A stretch of DNA of 64,000 bases, from contig NZ_JALJXJ010000020.1 in NCBI RefSeq assembly GCF_024170005.1, forward strand, positions 1 through 64,000, read 5' to 3'. The stretch is from Azospirillum lipoferum (lineage in GTDB: Bacteria > Pseudomonadota > Alphaproteobacteria > Azospirillales > Azospirillaceae). The position numbers and the translations under genes are program-made. Positions 9,163 to 16,931 of the stretch are shown here, piece by piece (positions within the stretch are counted from its first letter, which is position 1; each line of letters opens with the position of its first letter). The notes below the pieces were generated by a model. That model searched no databases and had not been told where the DNA came from. It saw only the letters and a list, made by a program, of their open reading frames with translations.

Positions 9163-10050
9163 TCACGCCGCCTGACGGCCGTCGCGGGCCTTGGCCTGCG
9201 ACGACAGCGCGGTGGCGACCTCCACCTCGGCCAGGCTGGGCTGGATGTCGGTGTACAGCACCTTGCGGGCATATTCGGCGCAGACCTGCGGCGGGCTGCC
9301 GCGCAGGTACGCGCACAGCGCCGCCTTGATGCAGAAATACATGTTCAGTTCCGATTCGCGGCGCTGGCGGGCGGCGCTGGCGATCGGGCCGACCATGCCG
9401 TAGGACAGCAGCACGCCGAGGAAGGTGCCGGTCAGCGCCCCGCCGATCATCCGGCCCAGCACCTCCGGCGCCTCGCTGATGGCACCCATGGCGTTGATGA
9501 CGCCCAGCACCGCGGCGACGATGCCCAGGGCCGGCAGCGCGTCGGCAAGGTTCTGCAATGCCTTCGGCACCTGGTTCAGCTCGCGGCCCAGCGTGTCCAG
9601 CTCCTCCGCCATCAGCGATTCCAGGTCGTGCGGGTTGTCCTGACCCAGCGCGATCAGGCGCAGGTAATCGCACAGGAAGGTGATGCAGCGGTCATAGCGC
9701 AGGACGTTGGGGTACTGGGTGAACAGCGGGCTTTCGGCCGGCTTGTCGATGTCGGCCTCGATCTGCGACATGCCCTTGGACTTGGCGACGCGCAGCAGGC
9801 CATAGACCAGCGCGATCATGTCCAGATAATCGTTCTTGGGCGTCGCCCGTCCGCGTGCGATGGCGCCGACGGCGCGCAGCGTCTCGCGCAGCACCGCCGG
9901 GCTATTGGCGATGGCGAAGCCGCCGATGCCGGCGCCGATGATGATGACGATTTCCACCGGCTGCCACAGCACCGCCATCCGTCCGCCCATGGCATAGAAC
10001 CCGCCGAGCACGCTGGCGAACACCGCGATCAACCCGAACATCAAGCGCAT
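9163..10050 (-). CDS. motA: Flagellar stator protein MotA
   Basis: A 295-aa proton-channel stator subunit with four predicted membrane helices: two at the N-terminus (residues 1-50), a large cytoplasmic loop that contacts FliG, and two near residues 160-215 (LPALGIVAAVLGVINAMG and GTFLGVLLSYGMVGP). The start at MRLMFGLIAVF was chosen for the GGAGAAG site just upstream. The frame extends 15 codons further but those residues are not membrane-like. Stator genes motA-motB form a pair. Confidence 0.96.
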   Translation of the reverse strand: MRLMFGLIAVFASVLGGFYAMGGRMAVLWQPVEIVIIIGAGIGGFAIANSPAVLRETLRAVGAIARGRATPKNDYLDMIALVYGLLRVAKSKGMSQIEADIDKPAESPLFTQYPNVLRYDRCITFLCDYLRLIALGQDNPHDLESLMAEELDTLGRELNQVPKALQNLADALPALGIVAAVLGVINAMGAISEAPEVLGRMIGGALTGTFLGVLLSYGMVGPIASAARQRRESELNMYFCIKAALCAYLRGSPPQVCAEYARKVLYTDIQPSLAEVEVATALSSQAKARDGRQAA

Positions 10051-10119
10051 GTTTTCTTCTCCGGATGTGCAAAGGCCGTCGCGAAAGGGGGGCAACAGTC
10101 CGTCGACGCTACCGCCGGC

Positions 10120-10140
10120 CGTTTAAAGCGGCTTTACGGA
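10120..10140 (-). promoter_or_regulatory. CTTTAAA box upstream of motA
   Basis: On the minus strand this reads CGTAAAGCCGCTTTAAACGG, about 70 bp before the motA start. It shares the AAAGCC-CTTTAAA arrangement with the flgE box and lies in the short gap between the TPR gene and motA, so motAB may have its own promoter. Confidence 0.35.
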
Positions 10141-12510
10141 TCAGGGTTTCCCACGCCACCCGCGGGCCAGCCGGTCGAGCGCGGTCGCCGTGGCGAGGTC
10201 GCGCTCCACCGTTTCCGCACGCAACGGCCCGTCGGCCGGCGGCGGCGCCAGCGCATCGACCAATCCGGCCCAGCGGGTGCCGGTCAGACGTGCGCGCTGT
10301 GCCTCGCCGAACGCGCGCAGGCCGTCGGCGTCGCCGGCCAGATAGGCCGAGAGCCCCTGCAAGGCGAGATCGTCGGCCGTCGGTTCCGCCCCCGTGGCGG
10401 CCAGCTCGGTGAAGGCGTTGTGCGCCGCCCGCCATTCCCCGGCGGCGAACAGCCCCTGGGCCCGCAGCCGTGCCGCTTCCGTCCCGTTCAGGCCGCGCAG
10501 CGCATCGAGCGCCCGTACGGTGTCGCCGTCGCCGAGCAGGGCGTCGGCGCGCAGCAGGGCGCGGCGTTCGGCCAGGGCCGGCTCCAGCCCGGACCCGCCG
10601 CTGCGGGCCAGCACGTCCAGCGCCTCCCCCTCGCGCCCGCCGTCGATCAGGGCGCGGGCCAGCGTGGCGCCAAGCTCCGCCCGGCGCGGACCGGAGGCGC
10701 CTTCCGTCAGCGCATGCAGGATGCGGATGGCCTCCAGCCCGTAGCCGTCGCGTAGCAGCAGGGTGGCGAGGCGCAGGCGCAGCCCGCCGTCCGCACCGTC
10801 GGCCAGCCTCACCAGCCGCCCGTGCCGTGCCTGCAAGGCCAGCGCATAGAGCCCGCCCGGCGGCGACTGTTCCAGCCGGTCGAGCACGGCGGCCAGGAGG
10901 GTGCGTCCGGCCGCCAGCGCGTCGCGCCCACGCGCGGTGGCGCCGAAGCGCCGCCCCAGCAGGCCGAAGATGTCCAGCGCCGCCTCGGTCCGGCCGCTGC
11001 GGGCATAAGCACCGCCGAGTGCCGCCAGCGCATCGGTCTCGATGTCGTCGCCGCGCCAGGCGAAGCGCAGGGCTTCCAGCGCCTTGATGGTGCCCTCCTC
11101 GTCCAGGCGCCCCAGGCCGCGGCGCAGCTCGATGGCACGCACCTCCGCCCGCCGGGCGAAGGGACCGCGGCGCAAGCCCGCCGCGGCGTCATAGCGGTCG
11201 AGCGCGGCATCGGGCGTGGCCTTCAGCTCTGCCAGCCGACCGCGGAAATAGTCGAGCCGGCCGTCGGCCATGCCCTTCGAATCGACGGTGATCATCTCCA
11301 GCACGATCAGGTTCAGCGCCGCGCTGTCCCCCGCCTCGTCCGCCGCGGCGGCGAGCGTGGTCAACAGGCGGCTGCGCAGATCGGCGGGATAGTCGAGCAG
11401 CCGGCGCAGCACGATGGGCAGCCCCTCCTTCGCCGCCGCCCAGCGGGTCGGCGCCAATGCTGCGCTGCGCCAGACATGGTGGTCGGGCATGGTCCCGGCC
11501 GGCAGCTCGACGAACAGGTTGTCGTCCGGCGCGTCCTCGCGGTCGAGCGCACGGAAGGCGTCGCCCAGGATGCGCAGGGCATAGCGCTGGTCCGGTGCCG
11601 GCGACAGGCTCGCCGCCGTTTCCAGGGCTGCCCGTCCCTCCTCGTCCATGGCGCGGGCGAGCAGGAAGCGGACAAGCGCGATCTGCGCCTCGACCCGCGC
11701 CCGGCCTTGCGCCTTTTCAAGAGCGCTTTGCAGAGCTGCACGCGTGCGGTTGAAGTCGTCACCGGCCCATCCGGCGAGATCCATTGCGGCAATGGGTGGT
11801 GGAGGAGGTGGCTTGGGCGGTTCGGCGGCCTGCGGTGCAGGCTTGGGGGTACGTTCCAATTGCCGCAGCGTCTGCTGGATGCTGTCACGCACCTCGCCTT
11901 CCAGGCTGGCAACGGCCGGGAGGGGAGTGCTCTCCCTCTCCCCGGGGGGGAGAGGGGACACTGCCGGGATTGGGGAATCCATAACTGCCGCGTTGGCAGT
12001 GCTGACGGGATTCAGCGCTTCAACGACTCCGGCGACACTGACAGGCGGAGAAGCCTGCGGAGCCACAACTGCGATCACCGGCTCCGGCTGCACCTCCACC
12101 GCCCCGCCGTCCGGCGCCCCCGGCTTGCCCCCCGGAACCGGCGGCCCGCCGACATCGACGATCAGGTTCCGCCGCTCCATGAAGCTCGTGACCCGCGCGC
12201 CGCAGGGCATTGTCGCGGTCAGGCTGCGCCCGCCGTCCGCCGTCACGAAGTCCGCCAGCCGGCGGGAGAAGCTGTCGCGCAGGCTCGCCAGCGGCCAGCG
12301 CACCGGGTCGGGCACGCTGATCCGCAGGACGCAGCCGTCGACGACCGCCACCGGCTCCACACCCTTCGGCACGGACAGCACCAGCCGCGAATAGTCGCCA
12401 TGGTCGCCCAACTGCGCGCGAACGGCGGCCTGCACCGGACCGGGTACCGACAGCAGGGCGAGGACAAACGTCGAACCAAGCGTCAATGCACTATCCGGGC
12501 GCCGTTTCAT
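10141..12510 (-). CDS. Large secreted TPR-rich protein upstream of motAB
   Basis: A 789-aa exported protein with no name I can give securely. A signal peptide (MKRRPDSALTLGS then VLALLSVPGPVQA) leads to an approximately 100-aa beta-rich module resembling an AMIN-type domain (YSRLVLSVP, LRISVPDPVRW, NLIVDVGG). A proline-rich linker follows (about residues 120-230), then some 550 residues of alpha-helical repeats of TPR type. The position before motA-motB and the periplasmic location suggest a motor accessory role, perhaps like MotC of Sinorhizobium, which is otherwise missing here. Start: ATG at 12510 rather than TTG at 12546, because a sigma-54 promoter overlaps the TTG. The linker contains the palindromic element at 11926. 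Confidence 0.72.
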   Translation of the reverse strand: MKRRPDSALTLGSTFVLALLSVPGPVQAAVRAQLGDHGDYSRLVLSVPKGVEPVAVVDGCVLRISVPDPVRWPLASLRDSFSRRLADFVTADGGRSLTATMPCGARVTSFMERRNLIVDVGGPPVPGGKPGAPDGGAVEVQPEPVIAVVAPQASPPVSVAGVVEALNPVSTANAAVMDSPIPAVSPLPPGERESTPLPAVASLEGEVRDSIQQTLRQLERTPKPAPQAAEPPKPPPPPPIAAMDLAGWAGDDFNRTRAALQSALEKAQGRARVEAQIALVRFLLARAMDEEGRAALETAASLSPAPDQRYALRILGDAFRALDREDAPDDNLFVELPAGTMPDHHVWRSAALAPTRWAAAKEGLPIVLRRLLDYPADLRSRLLTTLAAAADEAGDSAALNLIVLEMITVDSKGMADGRLDYFRGRLAELKATPDAALDRYDAAAGLRRGPFARRAEVRAIELRRGLGRLDEEGTIKALEALRFAWRGDDIETDALAALGGAYARSGRTEAALDIFGLLGRRFGATARGRDALAAGRTLLAAVLDRLEQSPPGGLYALALQARHGRLVRLADGADGGLRLRLATLLLRDGYGLEAIRILHALTEGASGPRRAELGATLARALIDGGREGEALDVLARSGGSGLEPALAERRALLRADALLGDGDTVRALDALRGLNGTEAARLRAQGLFAAGEWRAAHNAFTELAATGAEPTADDLALQGLSAYLAGDADGLRAFGEAQRARLTGTRWAGLVDALAPPPADGPLRAETVERDLATATALDRLARGWRGKP
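11926..11962. repeat. Palindromic repeat inside a coding sequence
   Basis: An inverted repeat CCCTCTCCCC / GGGGAGAGGGG flanked by AGTG and CACT. It is the same core as the intergenic elements at 24387 and 39143. It is read in frame in the TPR protein as VSPLPPGEREST, within the unstructured proline-rich linker, so the insertion is tolerated. Confidence 0.7.
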
Positions 12511-12540
12511 CACAGTCGTCTCGCATTTTATCGAAATGAT

Positions 12541-12556
12541 TGCCAAAGCCGTGCCA
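12541..12556 (-). promoter_or_regulatory. Sigma-54-type promoter for the TPR-protein gene
   Basis: The minus strand reads TGGCACGGCTTTGGCA, one mismatch from the consensus TGGCACG-N4-TTGCW, with the -24 GG and -12 GC correctly spaced. Transcription would begin near 12530, about 20 nt before the ATG at 12510 and downstream of the alternative TTG. Sigma-54 control of flagellar genes is known in other alphaproteobacteria. Confidence 0.65.
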
Positions 12557-12600
12557 AGTCCGGCAAGGCATCGGACGGAACGGCTCAGGTTGAAACCCGG

Positions 12601-12608
12601 CTTTAAAC
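12601..12608 (+). promoter_or_regulatory. CTTTAAAC box upstream of flgF
   Basis: CTTTAAAC preceded by TTGAAACCCGG, about 47 bp before the flgF start. It resembles the boxes before motA and flgE. I could not match a sigma-28 or sigma-70 promoter around it. Confidence 0.35.
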
Positions 12609-12654
12609 TGCCTCGTCCAGATTAAGGCGGAGTTCAAAACCGGAGTGTTCGGCG

Positions 12655-13386
12655 ATGGAGAACCAGCTTTACATCGGACTGTCGCGCCAGATGGCGCTGC
12701 GGCGGCAGCTGGACGTCGTGGCGAACAATGTCGCCAATATGAATACGGTCGGTTTCCGTGGCGAACGCACCCTGTTCGAAGCGGCGATGGAGACCGGCGG
12801 GCGTAAGCCGACCGACCGCATCGCCTTCACCATCGACCGCTCCACCTACACCGACCTGCGGGCCGGCGCCTTCACCGAGACCGGCAACCCCTATGACGTG
12901 GCGCTGGATGGCGACGGCTTCCTGTCGGTGCAGACGCCGGACGGCGTGCGCTACACCCGCGACGGCCGGCTGCGCCGCGACGCCGACGGCACGCTGGTCG
13001 GCCCCAATGGCTACCCGGTGCTGGACGACGGCCGCCGGCCCATCGTCATTCCCTCCGATGCCAGCAAAATTACCATCGGCTCCGACGGACTGCTGTCGGC
13101 TGACGGCGCCGTGGTTGCCCGTATTGCCGTCTCGCGCTTCACCAACCCGCAGGCGCTGAAGCAGACCGGCGACCTGCTGTTCGAACCGGCCGACGGCGTG
13201 GAGGCGCGCCCCGCTCCCGACACCCGGCTGGTGGAGGGCAAGGTCGAGCGCTCCAACGTGCAGGGCATCGTCGAGATCGGCCGGATGATGGACCTGACCC
13301 GCGACTATCAGGCGGTGACCAAGATGGTGGACGACGGGCAGGACCTCCTGCGCTCCGCCATCAACCGCCTCGGCAAATCCTCTTAA
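12655..13386 (+). CDS. flgF: Flagellar proximal rod protein FlgF
   Basis: A 243-aa rod protein. N-terminal axial motif DVVANNVANMNTVGFRGER and C-terminal SNVQGIVEIGRMMDLTRDYQ are the FlgF/FlgG family hallmarks. The sequence is closer to FlgF than FlgG, and flgG follows 24 bp later. First gene of the flgF-flgG-flgA-flgH run, divergent from the TPR gene. Confidence 0.94.
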   Translation: MENQLYIGLSRQMALRRQLDVVANNVANMNTVGFRGERTLFEAAMETGGRKPTDRIAFTIDRSTYTDLRAGAFTETGNPYDVALDGDGFLSVQTPDGVRYTRDGRLRRDADGTLVGPNGYPVLDDGRRPIVIPSDASKITIGSDGLLSADGAVVARIAVSRFTNPQALKQTGDLLFEPADGVEARPAPDTRLVEGKVERSNVQGIVEIGRMMDLTRDYQAVTKMVDDGQDLLRSAINRLGKSS

Positions 13387-13410
13387 AGTCCCCACAGGGA
13401 GAGTCCGACC

Positions 13411-14196
13411 ATGCGCGTGCTCAGCATCGCGTCCACCGGCATGATGGCCCAGCAGATGAACGTCGAGGTCATCTCCAACAACATCGCCAACATCAACACC
13501 ACGGCCTTCAAACGCTCGCGCGCCGAATTCCAGGACCTGATGTACCAGGCGGAAAAGCGCCAGGGCAGCCAGTCGACCGACAGCGGCACCATCGTGCCGA
13601 CCGGCGTCGAGGTGGGGCTGGGCGTGCGGCCGACCTCGGTCAACCGCATCAACACCACCGGCAACCTGACCTCCACCGGCAACGAACTGGATCTGGCGAT
13701 CGAGGGGCGCGGCTATTTCAACGTGACCCAGCCCGGCGGCGAGACCGTCTACACCCGCGCCGGCAGCTTCAAGCTGTCGCCGGAGGGCACCATCGTCACC
13801 GCCGACGGCTTCACCGTCGCCCCCGGCATCACCGTGCCGCAGGGCACGCGCGAGGTGGTGATCAACCGCTCCGGCGAGGTGCTGGCCTATGTCGACGGCA
13901 AGGCCCAGCCGGTCAACCAGGGCCAGCTGGCGATGACGGTGTTCGTCAACGACAGCGGCCTGGAGGCGCTGGGCGACAACCTGTTCCGCGCCACCCCGGC
14001 CTCGGGCGAGCCGCAGGAGGGGCTGGCCGGGCAGGCCGGTTTCGGCACCATCCGCCAGAAGTATCTGGAATCCTCCAACGTCAACGTCGTGCAGGAAATC
14101 ACCGAACTGATCTCCGCCCAGCGCGCCTACGAGATGAACGCCAAGGTGATCGAGGCCGGCGACCAGATGGCCTCCACCATGACCAACATGCGGTGA
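13411..14196 (+). CDS. flgG: Flagellar distal rod protein FlgG
   Basis: A 261-aa distal rod protein. MRVLSIASTGMMAQQMNVEV and SNNIANINTTAFKRSRAEFQ open it, and SNVNVVQEITELISAQRAYE closes it, all very typical of FlgG. The length is also typical (about 260 aa). It overlaps flgA by 4 bp. Confidence 0.97.
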   Translation: MRVLSIASTGMMAQQMNVEVISNNIANINTTAFKRSRAEFQDLMYQAEKRQGSQSTDSGTIVPTGVEVGLGVRPTSVNRINTTGNLTSTGNELDLAIEGRGYFNVTQPGGETVYTRAGSFKLSPEGTIVTADGFTVAPGITVPQGTREVVINRSGEVLAYVDGKAQPVNQGQLAMTVFVNDSGLEALGDNLFRATPASGEPQEGLAGQAGFGTIRQKYLESSNVNVVQEITELISAQRAYEMNAKVIEAGDQMASTMTNMR

Positions 14197-14915
14197 CGAC
14201 CGTGCAGCTTCCCCTCCGCCGCCGACTGTCCGTTCTTCTGCTCGGGACCATGCTGGCGCTTCCGTTTCCCGCTGCCGCCGGTCCTGGCGCCGGTCCCGTC
14301 GAGACGCGGCTGGCGGAGGAGCTTCTGGCCTCCCTCGGCCCCGCGGTCCCGCCGGACGCCCAGGTGGCACTGACGCTGGGCCGTCCCTTCGACGGGCCGG
14401 TGGATGCCGTGCGCGACATCGGCCTCGATCCCCGCACCGGCATCTTCAACGCCCGCATCCTCAGCAACGGCCACGCGCTTGAGCTGAGCGGCCGGGCCGA
14501 TGTCGAGGTGACGATGCCGGTGCCGGTCCGCCGCATCCGGCCGGGCGAGATCATCGAGCCGTCCGACCTGACCACCATCCGCCTGTCGCTCGACCGCGCC
14601 GGGGCCGGCTTCATCGCCTCGGCCGACGCGCTGATCGGCCAGTCGCCGCGCCGCCAGATCTCCGCCGGGCGGCTGGTCCAGGTCGGTTCGGTCGGCGCCC
14701 CCATCGTCGTCCAGCGCAACCGGCCGGTGACGCTCGTTTACGAAGACGGCGCGCTGATGCTGGCCGCCCGCGGGCGGGCGTTGCAGGAGGGCGGAGTCGG
14801 CGACACCGTCCGCGTCATGAACATCGCCAGCAGCACCGTCGTCACCGGCACCGTCACCGGGGCCGAGACCGTTTCGGTCAGCGGCCCGCGTATTCCGCAA
14901 GCCGCAAGGCCCTGA
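14193..14915 (+). CDS. flgA: Flagellar P-ring assembly chaperone FlgA
   Basis: A 240-aa periplasmic chaperone for FlgI. A signal peptide (LSVLLLGTMLALPFPAAAG) precedes a variable N-terminal domain and a C-terminal SAF/FlgA domain with VRRIRPGEIIEPSDL and GQSPRRQISAGRLV. It starts at a GTG that overlaps the flgG stop (GTGA). Another GTG lies three codons later. Grouping with flgG and flgH is usual. Confidence 0.93.
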   Translation: MTTVQLPLRRRLSVLLLGTMLALPFPAAAGPGAGPVETRLAEELLASLGPAVPPDAQVALTLGRPFDGPVDAVRDIGLDPRTGIFNARILSNGHALELSGRADVEVTMPVPVRRIRPGEIIEPSDLTTIRLSLDRAGAGFIASADALIGQSPRRQISAGRLVQVGSVGAPIVVQRNRPVTLVYEDGALMLAARGRALQEGGVGDTVRVMNIASSTVVTGTVTGAETVSVSGPRIPQAARP

Positions 14916-14941
14916 GATATCCGATGAAGGGAGCTTCCGTC

Positions 14942-15673
14942 ATGCGCACCGCGCTCGTCCCCCTCCTGCTGCTCCCGCTCGCGACGGGCGGCTGCGCGCG
15001 GCTGGCCGACATCGGCAGCGCTCCCGCCTTGTCGGAGATCTCCAACCCGGCGATGCAGCCGGAAGCCCGCGTGATCTCCCTGCCGATGCCGCAGCCGTCG
15101 ATGGCCGAGCAGATCCCCAGTTCGCTGTGGCGCACCGGGTCGCGCGACTTCTTCCGCGATCCGCGCGCCAAGGCGGTCGGCGACCTGCTGACCGTCGTCA
15201 TCGACATTTCCGATCAGGCGCAGCTGCGCAACAGCACCCAGCGCGGGCGCACCAACAATGAGAAGGCCGGCCTGCCCAACTTCTTCGGGCTGGAGAGCCG
15301 CCTTCCCGCCATCCTGCCCGACGCGGTCGATCCGTCCAGTCTGGTCGATCTCGACAGCTCCAGCACGTCGAGCGGCAACGGCACCATCCAGCGCAACGAA
15401 CGCATCGCCATGCGCGTCGCCGCCGTGGTGACCCAGGTGCTGCCCAACGGCAATTTCGTCATCGCCGGCCGGCAGGAGGTGCGGGTGAACTACGAACTGC
15501 GCGAGATGCGCATCGCCGGCGTCATCCGCCCCGAGGACATCAGCAACGCCAACACCATCGAATACGACAAGATCGCCGAGGCGCGCATCACCTACGGTGG
15601 CCGCGGCCAGATCACCGACGTTCAGCAGCCGCGCTACGGCCAGCAGGTGCTGGACGTGATTCTACCCTTCTGA
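14942..15673 (+). CDS. flgH: Flagellar L-ring lipoprotein FlgH
   Basis: A 243-aa outer-membrane L-ring subunit. A lipoprotein signal (MRTALVPLLLLPLATGGC) gives a probable acylated Cys17. SLWRTGSRDFFRDPRAKAVG, LLTVVIDISDQA and the C-terminal FlgH segment GVIRPEDISNANTI are diagnostic. The ATG at 14942 has AAGGGAG in front. An upstream ATG at 14924 would only add six residues before the signal. Confidence 0.94.
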   Translation: MRTALVPLLLLPLATGGCARLADIGSAPALSEISNPAMQPEARVISLPMPQPSMAEQIPSSLWRTGSRDFFRDPRAKAVGDLLTVVIDISDQAQLRNSTQRGRTNNEKAGLPNFFGLESRLPAILPDAVDPSSLVDLDSSSTSSGNGTIQRNERIAMRVAAVVTQVLPNGNFVIAGRQEVRVNYELREMRIAGVIRPEDISNANTIEYDKIAEARITYGGRGQITDVQQPRYGQQVLDVILPF

Positions 15674-15701
15674 TGATCCGGCCTGTTCGGGAACCCGCGC
15701 C

Positions 15702-16175
15702 ATGAAAGCCGTCCTGCTCCTCGCCGTGGCCGCGGCCCTCGCCTTCGCCGGCGGCTACGGCTTCGGCCGTATCGGGGCCCCGCAAGAGGCGGCCCCCGCC
15801 GTGCCGGCCGAGACGGTCGCCGGCGGCCCCTATTACGTGGAGGCCGGCCAGCTGGTCGTGCCGATGCTGGACCGCGGGCGGACCATCGCCTTCATCCTGA
15901 CCCAGATCACGCTGGAAGCCAGCAGCGCCGACGACGCCCTGCTGGTCCGCCGCCGCCTGCCGCACGCGCGCAGCGCCATGCTGGAGGCCCTGTTCGACCT
16001 CGCCGGCCACGGCCGCTTCAACGGCCCGGCGGTCGATCCGCAGGGCGTCGCCACCGCGCTGCTGGCCGGCGCCAACGGCTCCTTCGGCATCTCCCTTGGC
16101 GGCCGGGATGCTCCCCAGCCGCTTCGTGCCGTGCTGATCGACCGCCTGCTGCGTCAGGACAACACGCGGCTGTAA
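15702..16175 (+). CDS. FliL-like membrane-anchored protein of the flgH operon
   Basis: A 157-aa protein with one N-terminal membrane helix (residues 2-22) and a periplasmic domain containing YYVEAGQLVVPMLDRGRTIA followed by VRRRLPHARSAMLEALFDLA. The layout is like a short FliL, a stomatin-like stator partner, but a bona fide fliL is present at 20883. Genes of this kind often follow flgH in alphaproteobacteria (general knowledge). The function is unproven. Confidence 0.6.
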   Translation: MKAVLLLAVAAALAFAGGYGFGRIGAPQEAAPAVPAETVAGGPYYVEAGQLVVPMLDRGRTIAFILTQITLEASSADDALLVRRRLPHARSAMLEALFDLAGHGRFNGPAVDPQGVATALLAGANGSFGISLGGRDAPQPLRAVLIDRLLRQDNTRL

Positions 16176-16177
16176 GA

Positions 16178-16206
16178 GCGCCCTCTCCCGCTCGGGAAGA
16201 GGGCGC
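16178..16206. terminator. Bidirectional terminator between flgH operon and flgD
   Basis: A 9-bp stem, GCGCCCTCT paired with AGAGGGCGC, lies between the convergent FliL-like gene and flgD. It lacks a clear T run, so strength is uncertain. Confidence 0.5.
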
Positions 16207-16212
16207 ATTCCC

Positions 16213-16911
16213 TCACGACGCCGACAGCACCGCGCCCGAATCCACCGTGGCGCCGTTCTTCAGCACGAACTTGCTGGCGCCGTCGACGCTGCGCACTTCG
16301 GCCACCGTGTCGCTGACGACGGTGGCACTCTTCAGCGCCTTGCCGTCCTTGTCCTTCGCCGTCACCCGCAGCGTATAGACGCCATCGGGCGCGGTGCCGC
16401 CACTGGCGGTCCTGCCGGTCCAGTCGAAAACCTGCCGGCCGCTCTTCAGCGAACCGGGCGTGCTGTAGAGGACGCTGCCGGCGCTGTTCAGCACCTCCAG
16501 CTTCACGGAGGCCGGCGTGCCGTCGACGGTGTAGGCGGCCTCCGCCTTGCCGCCGGCCAGCGACAGCTGGTCCGACGCCACCTCCACCTTGCGGCCGAGC
16601 AGGGCCATGTCCATGCGCATGCCGCTGCTCTTCAGCGTGTCCAGCACCTTGCCCAGCGTGTCGTTGGAGCGCATCGACTGCTCCACCGTCGACAGCTGCG
16701 CCAGCTGGGTCATGAATTGGGTGGCGTCCATCGGCGCCAGCGGATCCTGGTTGCGCAGCTGGGCGGTCAGCAGCTTCAGGAAGGATTCGTAATCGACGGT
16801 GGCCTTTTTGGGCTCTTCCGTGGAGGCTGTCGTGGTCGTTTTGGCGGAGTTCGTCAGGCTGCTGCCCGGCGTGGTCGTGCCGGGTGTAGTGGTGCTGGGC
16901 GTGGTGGTCAT
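16213..16911 (-). CDS. flgD: Flagellar hook cap / assembly protein FlgD
   Basis: A 232-aa hook-capping protein. After a low-complexity Thr-rich N-terminus (residues 1-35), the FlgD motif is clear: YESFLKLLTAQLRNQDPLAP, DATQFMTQLAQLSTVEQSM. A FlgD Ig-like/tudor region follows (VFDWTGRTASGGTAPDGVYT). The last gene of the fliL-fliM-DUF6468-motE-fliK run, next to fliK, whose product acts on hook length. Confidence 0.94.
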   Translation of the reverse strand: MTTTPSTTTPGTTTPGSSLTNSAKTTTTASTEEPKKATVDYESFLKLLTAQLRNQDPLAPMDATQFMTQLAQLSTVEQSMRSNDTLGKVLDTLKSSGMRMDMALLGRKVEVASDQLSLAGGKAEAAYTVDGTPASVKLEVLNSAGSVLYSTPGSLKSGRQVFDWTGRTASGGTAPDGVYTLRVTAKDKDGKALKSATVVSDTVAEVRSVDGASKFVLKNGATVDSGAVLSAS

Positions 16912-16931
16912 GGCGGGACAGTCTTTCCTGT

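Noticed and set aside
12511..12546. TTG start for the TPR protein
   Set aside because: It overlaps the sigma-54 promoter and would lie upstream of the transcript start.
12557..12654. Sigma-54 promoter for flgF (AGGTTGAAACCCGGCT)
   Set aside because: It has only the GG and GC pair at the right distance and no other consensus base, so chance is likely.
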